Shown in pieces: positions 61,202-64,000 of a stretch of 64,000 nucleotides of DNA. Made by a program: the position numbers and the translations under genes. Below the pieces are notes generated by a model. The model was given only the letters and a program-made list of their open reading frames with translations. It searched no databases and had not been told where the DNA came from. Numbering within the stretch: position 1 is the first letter of the stretch; each line of letters starts with the position of its first letter. This DNA comes from Luteolibacter yonseiensis (GTDB lineage: Bacteria; Verrucomicrobiota; Verrucomicrobiia; Verrucomicrobiales; Akkermansiaceae), in the NCBI RefSeq assembly GCF_016595465.1, contig NZ_JAENIK010000013.1:248001-312000 (forward strand), read 5' to 3'.

Positions 61202-61914
61202 TCATTGTCGATGACGAAGTTGGTGCGAGGCGTGGCCTGCGGCGGCTGCTCGAAGCGCACGATGATGTGCGCATTCTCGGCGAGGCTGAGAATGTCGCGG
61301 CGGCGAAGGATCTTCTGGCCGAAGCCACGCCAGACCTGGTGTTTCTCGATATCGAGATGCCCGGCGGAAATGGATTCGGACTGCTGGAAGCGCTGCGTCC
61401 GGAAACGAAGGTGATCTTCGTTACGGCGCATTCCCATCACGCGGTGAAGGCCTTCGAGGTGGATGCGGTGGACTACCTCCTGAAGCCACTGGATCCCGAC
61501 CGGCTCGCGACCGCGCTCCTGCGGGCAAGGCAGCGTGTGGAGGCCGCTGCGGTGCGCCCTCCACGCTACAATCGCGATGATCACCTGACGCTGCGGGACG
61601 GCCGACGGACCTTTGTGGTGCCAATCCGGAAAATAGTCGCCCTCGAAGCGGATGGCGATCTCACACGATTCCTGATTTCAGAAAGCAAACCGTTGCTGAT
61701 CAGCCAGACCCTGGGCCGCTTCGCCAAAATCCTGCCCGATCCCCCCTTCGTCCGGATCAACCGTTCATTGATTGTGAACCTCGATAAAGTTGAAGCCTTG
61801 GAAAACACCTCCAGGAATGCCTCACTTCTGTTCCTCCAAGGTAACGAGAAACCCATCGGGCTTCGCAGGATCACGGCAACCCGCTTGCGGGAGGCTCTGG
61901 GCCTCGGCAGGTGA
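61189..61914 (+). CDS. LytTR-family response regulator
   Basis: A 241-residue response regulator that pairs with the upstream kinase, whose gene it overlaps. The receiver (1-120) shows the acidic pair VIIVDDEVGA, the acceptor Asp in LVFLDIEMPGGNGF, the switch Thr in VIFVTAHSHH and the Lys in DYLLKPLDPD. The output half is a LytTR DNA-binding domain: RDGRRTFVVPIRKIVALEAD, the PFVRINRSLIVNLDKVEALE segment and a basic end. LytTR proteins bind direct repeats upstream of surface and exoprotein genes. The neighbouring PEP-CTERM genes are possible targets, but this is guesswork from position. Confidence 0.95.
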   Translation: MPGVIIVDDEVGARRGLRRLLEAHDDVRILGEAENVAAAKDLLAEATPDLVFLDIEMPGGNGFGLLEALRPETKVIFVTAHSHHAVKAFEVDAVDYLLKPLDPDRLATALLRARQRVEAAAVRPPRYNRDDHLTLRDGRRTFVVPIRKIVALEADGDLTRFLISESKPLLISQTLGRFAKILPDPPFVRINRSLIVNLDKVEALENTSRNASLLFLQGNEKPIGLRRITATRLREALGLGR

Positions 61915-62143
61915 GAAAATTTCAACAATCAGGGGCCCGCGCTCCTAAAATACGGGGAATTTGCAGGATCGGGTGCCACCGTTTTAAGGCGTATCGTTTA
62001 GCGGGCCACCGCGCCGTTAAACACGACACTTCTCTCTCTACTTCCTCTGCCATCAATCCCACGTTCTTGATCGCTTGGAGAAGGAATACTTCGCTGCATC
62101 CGGTGTTCGCGACCAGTCCATCATTTCCGTCGAATTCATGTTT

Positions 62144-64000
62144 TCAAATAATGCCGAGATTCTTCAGGAACCTGGCGGGGATGGTGTTGAACTTCGGCTT
62201 CTTCCACTGGTCGGGGAGCTTGGGCTCGTCGCGGATGGTAAATCCACCGCCAGGCGGCAGGGTGGCGAGATCCTCCCATGCGAGAGGCATCGATACAGGA
62301 GCACCGGGCCGCGCGCGGAGACACCACGGCGCGACGCAGGTCGCCCCCTCGCCATTCCGCAACCAATCGATGAAGATCCTGCCTTCCCGTTTCGATTTCG
62401 AGGCGGCGATGATGAAACGCTTCGGGTTGAAAGCCGCAACTTCGGCGGCCACCGCCTTCGTGAAGGGCTTCATCAAATCCCACCCGTGCTTGCGCTTGAT
62501 GGGCAGTATGATGTGGATGCCCTTCCCACCCGAGGTCTTGACCAATGACTCAAGTCCTTGTTCCGCGAGATAATCCCTCAACAGCAAAGCCGCACCGAGA
62601 ACTTCCGGCCAAGCAACCTTGGAGTCCGGATCGAGATCCCAAGTGAGGAAGTCCGGTTTCTCCCCTCCCGGCAGAGGAGCGCCCCAAGGATGGAATTCGA
62701 TTGCCCCGAACTGCGCGAGAGACACAAGCCCTGTGATGGTCTTGATGGAAAACACTTCGTCTCCATCCGGCATCCGGGCGGGGAACACCTCCGCCGGAAC
62801 ATGGGTGTTGAATGACTTTTGAAAGAACAGCTCGCCTTGTATCCCCGAGGGGGCGCGAAGAAGGGCGAGAGGACGCTTGGTGATGAATGGCAGCATCAGC
62901 TTGCCCACACGCTCATAGTATTCCGCCACTTCGAGTTTCGTGATTCCGTCCGCAGGATAAACCACACGGTCGGGGTGGCTGATTGCGATTCCTTGGACCA
63001 CCGGCTTTCCCCCGCTGTTCTTGTTTCTCATGGCACTGGTTTGTTTGGCATCCGGACTCACCACCGCTTTCAGCACGGCATCCAGGTGCACGTCCTCGGG
63101 TGATTTGTCCTCGCGCAAGGCGATGAAGCTTCCCTGCCGGATCAGTCCGTCACGTGTGATCTGGGCAAACTCAACCTCCGCGACGAGACGGGGCTTGAGC
63201 CACGTGATACCTTTGTCCGGGATTTTCAGGGAGGCGGTGCGCGTCACAAGAGGCTTGAAAATCTTGAGAAGCTCGGCACTCGATCTTTCGGAAAACCCCG
63301 TCCCTACCCTGCCCCGGTGCACAAGAACCCCCTCTTCTTCGGAGGCAAGAATCAAGGCCCCGAACGCATTGTGGGAGTCACCCTTCTGCTGGGTGTAGCC
63401 GCAAATGACAAACTCTTGGCGCGGACGGCATTTTGATTTCGTCCATTCACCGCGGGATTCCGGAGCATAGCTCCCATCAAGGGGTTTGCTGATGACCCCC
63501 TCCAATCCCTGTGCGCATGCCTGTTTGAAGAGATCCGCCCCCATTTCCGCAGGCCACACGCGCGATCTCGTGATCGTGGCGCCCGGAACGTCATCAACGA
63601 TTTTGGACAACCGTTGCTGACGCTCCCGGAGGGGAAGGCCCCGCAGATTCAAACCGTCGAAGTGAAGGAGATCAAAAGCGATGAATGTGACCGAACCCGC
63701 CGCCTTGCGTTTGTCTGGCACTGCTTTCCGCTTGGGATGCCTGCCATACGAATTCCCGAGCGCGGCCTGCAAATCACCGAAGTTGGTATGTCCCTTCTCA
63801 TCGAACACCACGGCCTCTCCATCCAATATGAAATCCTCCGGAGCCAGAGCAGCAACGTGGCGCACGATGCCCGCGAAACGGTCTGTCCAGTCATGGCCGT
63901 TGCGGGTGAAGATCGTGACCTTCCGGTTTTTTTTCACGATGATCAGTCGATAGCCGTCGAATTTCAACTCGTGCACCCACCCGGGTCCGCGGGGGACGGA
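62144..64000 (-). CDS. ligD: ATP-dependent DNA ligase D, ligase and polymerase domains (5' end outside window)
   Basis: The 618 residues visible start with the ligase nucleotidyl motif GPGWVHELKFDGYR (catalytic Lys of the K-x-D-G motif) at the window edge; the frame is still open at 64,000. The ligase continues through EDFILDGEAVVFDEKGHTN and GLEGVISKPLDGSYAPESRG to its OB-fold end near 63,100. The polymerase/primase domain follows with VVYPADGITKLEVAEYYERV, the metal site in TWDLDPDS, KTSGGKGIHIILPIKRKHGW and the end PARFLKNLGII. Domain order is ligase then polymerase; a phosphoesterase domain would precede it if the PE-LIG-POL order holds. It is intact here and can be the partner of Ku at 38 kb, whose own neighbouring ligD is a remnant. 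Confidence 0.95.
   Translation of the reverse strand, partial: SVPRGPGWVHELKFDGYRLIIVKKNRKVTIFTRNGHDWTDRFAGIVRHVAALAPEDFILDGEAVVFDEKGHTNFGDLQAALGNSYGRHPKRKAVPDKRKAAGSVTFIAFDLLHFDGLNLRGLPLRERQQRLSKIVDDVPGATITRSRVWPAEMGADLFKQACAQGLEGVISKPLDGSYAPESRGEWTKSKCRPRQEFVICGYTQQKGDSHNAFGALILASEEEGVLVHRGRVGTGFSERSSAELLKIFKPLVTRTASLKIPDKGITWLKPRLVAEVEFAQITRDGLIRQGSFIALREDKSPEDVHLDAVLKAVVSPDAKQTSAMRNKNSGGKPVVQGIAISHPDRVVYPADGITKLEVAEYYERVGKLMLPFITKRPLALLRAPSGIQGELFFQKSFNTHVPAEVFPARMPDGDEVFSIKTITGLVSLAQFGAIEFHPWGAPLPGGEKPDFLTWDLDPDSKVAWPEVLGAALLLRDYLAEQGLESLVKTSGGKGIHIILPIKRKHGWDLMKPFTKAVAAEVAAFNPKRFIIAASKSKREGRIFIDWLRNGEGATCVAPWCLRARPGAPVSMPLAWEDLATLPPGGGFTIRDEPKLPDQWKKPKFNTIPARFLKNLGII

Overview
The window looks like a chromosome segment of a verrucomicrobial bacterium, probably Verrucomicrobiaceae or Luteolibacter-like. 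This is inferred from the gene repertoire, not from a marker gene. The signs are a PVC-type membrane-bound dehydrogenase fused to cytochrome c beside a ThuA-domain protein, a giant autotransporter-type beta-strand repeat protein, VPEP-type sorting tails, a Tat-exported aldo/keto reductase and generally GC-rich coding sequence.

Positions 1-24.6 kb are ordinary, densely coded chromosome with long intact genes. They hold the end of gltD, then a minus-strand operon (glycosidase-like protein, dehydrogenase/cytochrome c, and a ThuA-like gene with an in-frame stop). A small membrane protein, a stand-alone receiver, an aldo/keto reductase and a 1216-residue hybrid sensor kinase follow. Next come a divergent pair of very large exported proteins (1684 and 1266 residues), a flavoprotein and an ExoD-like protein.

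Positions 24.6-34.5 kb carry an integrated element. At 25,094 there is a 38-nt 3' fragment of an initiator-type tRNA-Met on the minus strand, backed by a hairpin, and a tyrosine recombinase gene begins 88 bp away. Behind it are a tightly packed cassette (unknown protein, excisionase-like HTH protein, RepA-like ATPase), a 415-bp region with two perfect dyads, two unknown proteins, and a convergent pair (radical SAM protein plus a DUF3102-like protein). No intact tRNA was found at the other end. A lone CRISPR-repeat-like sequence lies just left of the tRNA fragment.

Positions 35-58 kb are an accessory zone of intact genes mixed with decayed ones. Intact genes include an exported alpha/beta hydrolase, a beta-helix protein, Ku, a DUF2383-like protein, a second ExoD, an SDR/SnoaL-like operon, two Hsp20-type proteins (one exported, with two alpha-crystallin domains), a SOS-response peptidase and a duplicated DNA-binding-repeat gene. 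Broken genes include a ligD deletion remnant next to ku, a frame-broken copy of the small membrane protein, a glycine-zipper protein, an SDR, a LysR regulator, an XRE regulator, a SOS-peptidase remnant, a yifB/comM tail, and a junction of a desaturase-like N-terminus with an aldehyde dehydrogenase C-terminus. Most breaks are single-base indels. None was seen in the long genes of the first 37 kb, which suggests real decay of this zone rather than uniform sequencing error, though raw reads are needed to decide.

Positions 58-64 kb return to ordinary content: two PEP-CTERM proteins, a LytS/LytTR-type two-component pair, and a ligD gene (ligase and polymerase domains) running off the right edge. 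Ku at 38 kb and this LigD could together supply non-homologous end joining, which would make the ligD remnant beside ku dispensable.
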